Shown here: positions 41,270 to 41,329 of the stretch, piece by piece
Layout of the letters: each line of letters begins with the position of its first letter
How positions within the stretch are numbered: position 1 is the first letter of the stretch
Source of the DNA: Oscillospiraceae bacterium
GTDB taxonomy: Bacteria > Bacillota > Clostridia > Oscillospirales > CAG-272
DNA: 41,329 nucleotides
Assembly: GCA_015064085.1 (NCBI GenBank)
Contig: SVSX01000013.1
Coordinates: forward strand, 1 to 41,329
Direction: 5' to 3'
Made by a program: the position numbers and the translations under genes
The notes under the pieces: generated by a model
Databases searched by the model: none
The model's input: only the letters and a program-made list of their open reading frames with translations
Told to the model about the DNA's origin: nothing

Positions 41270-41329
41270 AATAGGTTGAATTTCTTCGAAATTCTTCATC
41301 TTTATGGACTTTTTCTACCGCCGTTTTCG

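Noticed and set aside
1-41329. tRNA or rRNA genes and integrases as signs of a genomic island around locus B
   Set aside because: No tRNA cloverleaf, rRNA sequence, integrase or transposase was recognised anywhere; the accessory region is bounded only by its own repeats.

Overview
The window looks like chromosomal DNA of a low-to-mid GC Firmicute of class Clostridia, probably a gut Oscillospiraceae-like bacterium. The evidence is strong AGGAGG ribosome binding sites, sigma-A promoters with TTGACA/TATAAT boxes and 17-base spacers, a THF riboswitch in front of a folate ECF transporter gene, a Firmicute-type L10 leader, a CIRCE operator at clpB, a GlgC/GlgD pair, and lipoproteins with Thr-rich linkers after the lipobox. 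This placement rests on gene style; no marker gene was compared.

Layout. 1-830: a small membrane-protein locus on the minus strand (locus A). 966-2934: rimO and pgsA. 3010-5346: a ThrE-type exporter and a lipoprotein on the minus strand. 5644-7401: an ABC exporter half-transporter. 7462-10759: an AraC regulator divergent from a creatinase-like / ASRT-like / creatininase-like gene set. 10873-14518 (minus strand): an HD phosphohydrolase, a MITE-like repeat, rplL and rplJ behind an attenuating L10 leader, a WYL-type regulator and a membrane protein. 14652-20054: an AT-rich accessory array of unknown membrane proteins and a lipoprotein, built from repeated cassettes (locus B). 20166-21859: a small conserved protein and a secreted esterase lipoprotein. 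21957-25647 (minus strand): a nucleoside salvage operon (HD protein, deoD, deoB, cdd, membrane protein). 25793-29558: glgC-glgD, then a small unknown protein and a PHP-domain protein. 29683-32588: an Fe-S protein, a U32-like protein and an AraC regulator. 32701-35805 (minus strand): a Gly-rich TPM-like protein, folC, and folT under a THF riboswitch. 35974-41176: a solute-binding lipoprotein, an esterase, and clpB behind CIRCE.

Most of the window is ordinary housekeeping and carbon metabolism. The part that stands out is locus B with its inverted relative, locus A. Two tandem units (16499-17994 and 17995-20054) share a 129-base 5' end, an identical 44-base block encoding the peptide tail SAEQLNSLYGITQR, and a near-identical 3' end encoding SENDFPPEVQAD, while the coding cores between these ends differ completely or strongly. 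Each unit holds one variable protein followed by one multi-TM membrane protein. Locus A carries the same promoter, leader and 3' end in inverted orientation 14-17 kb away. This looks like a recombining, conserved-end / variable-core cassette system of unknown function. In both units the tail is out of frame with the variable gene, in one case at an A7 run. A toxin/immunity-like or phase-variable surface role is possible but only inferred.
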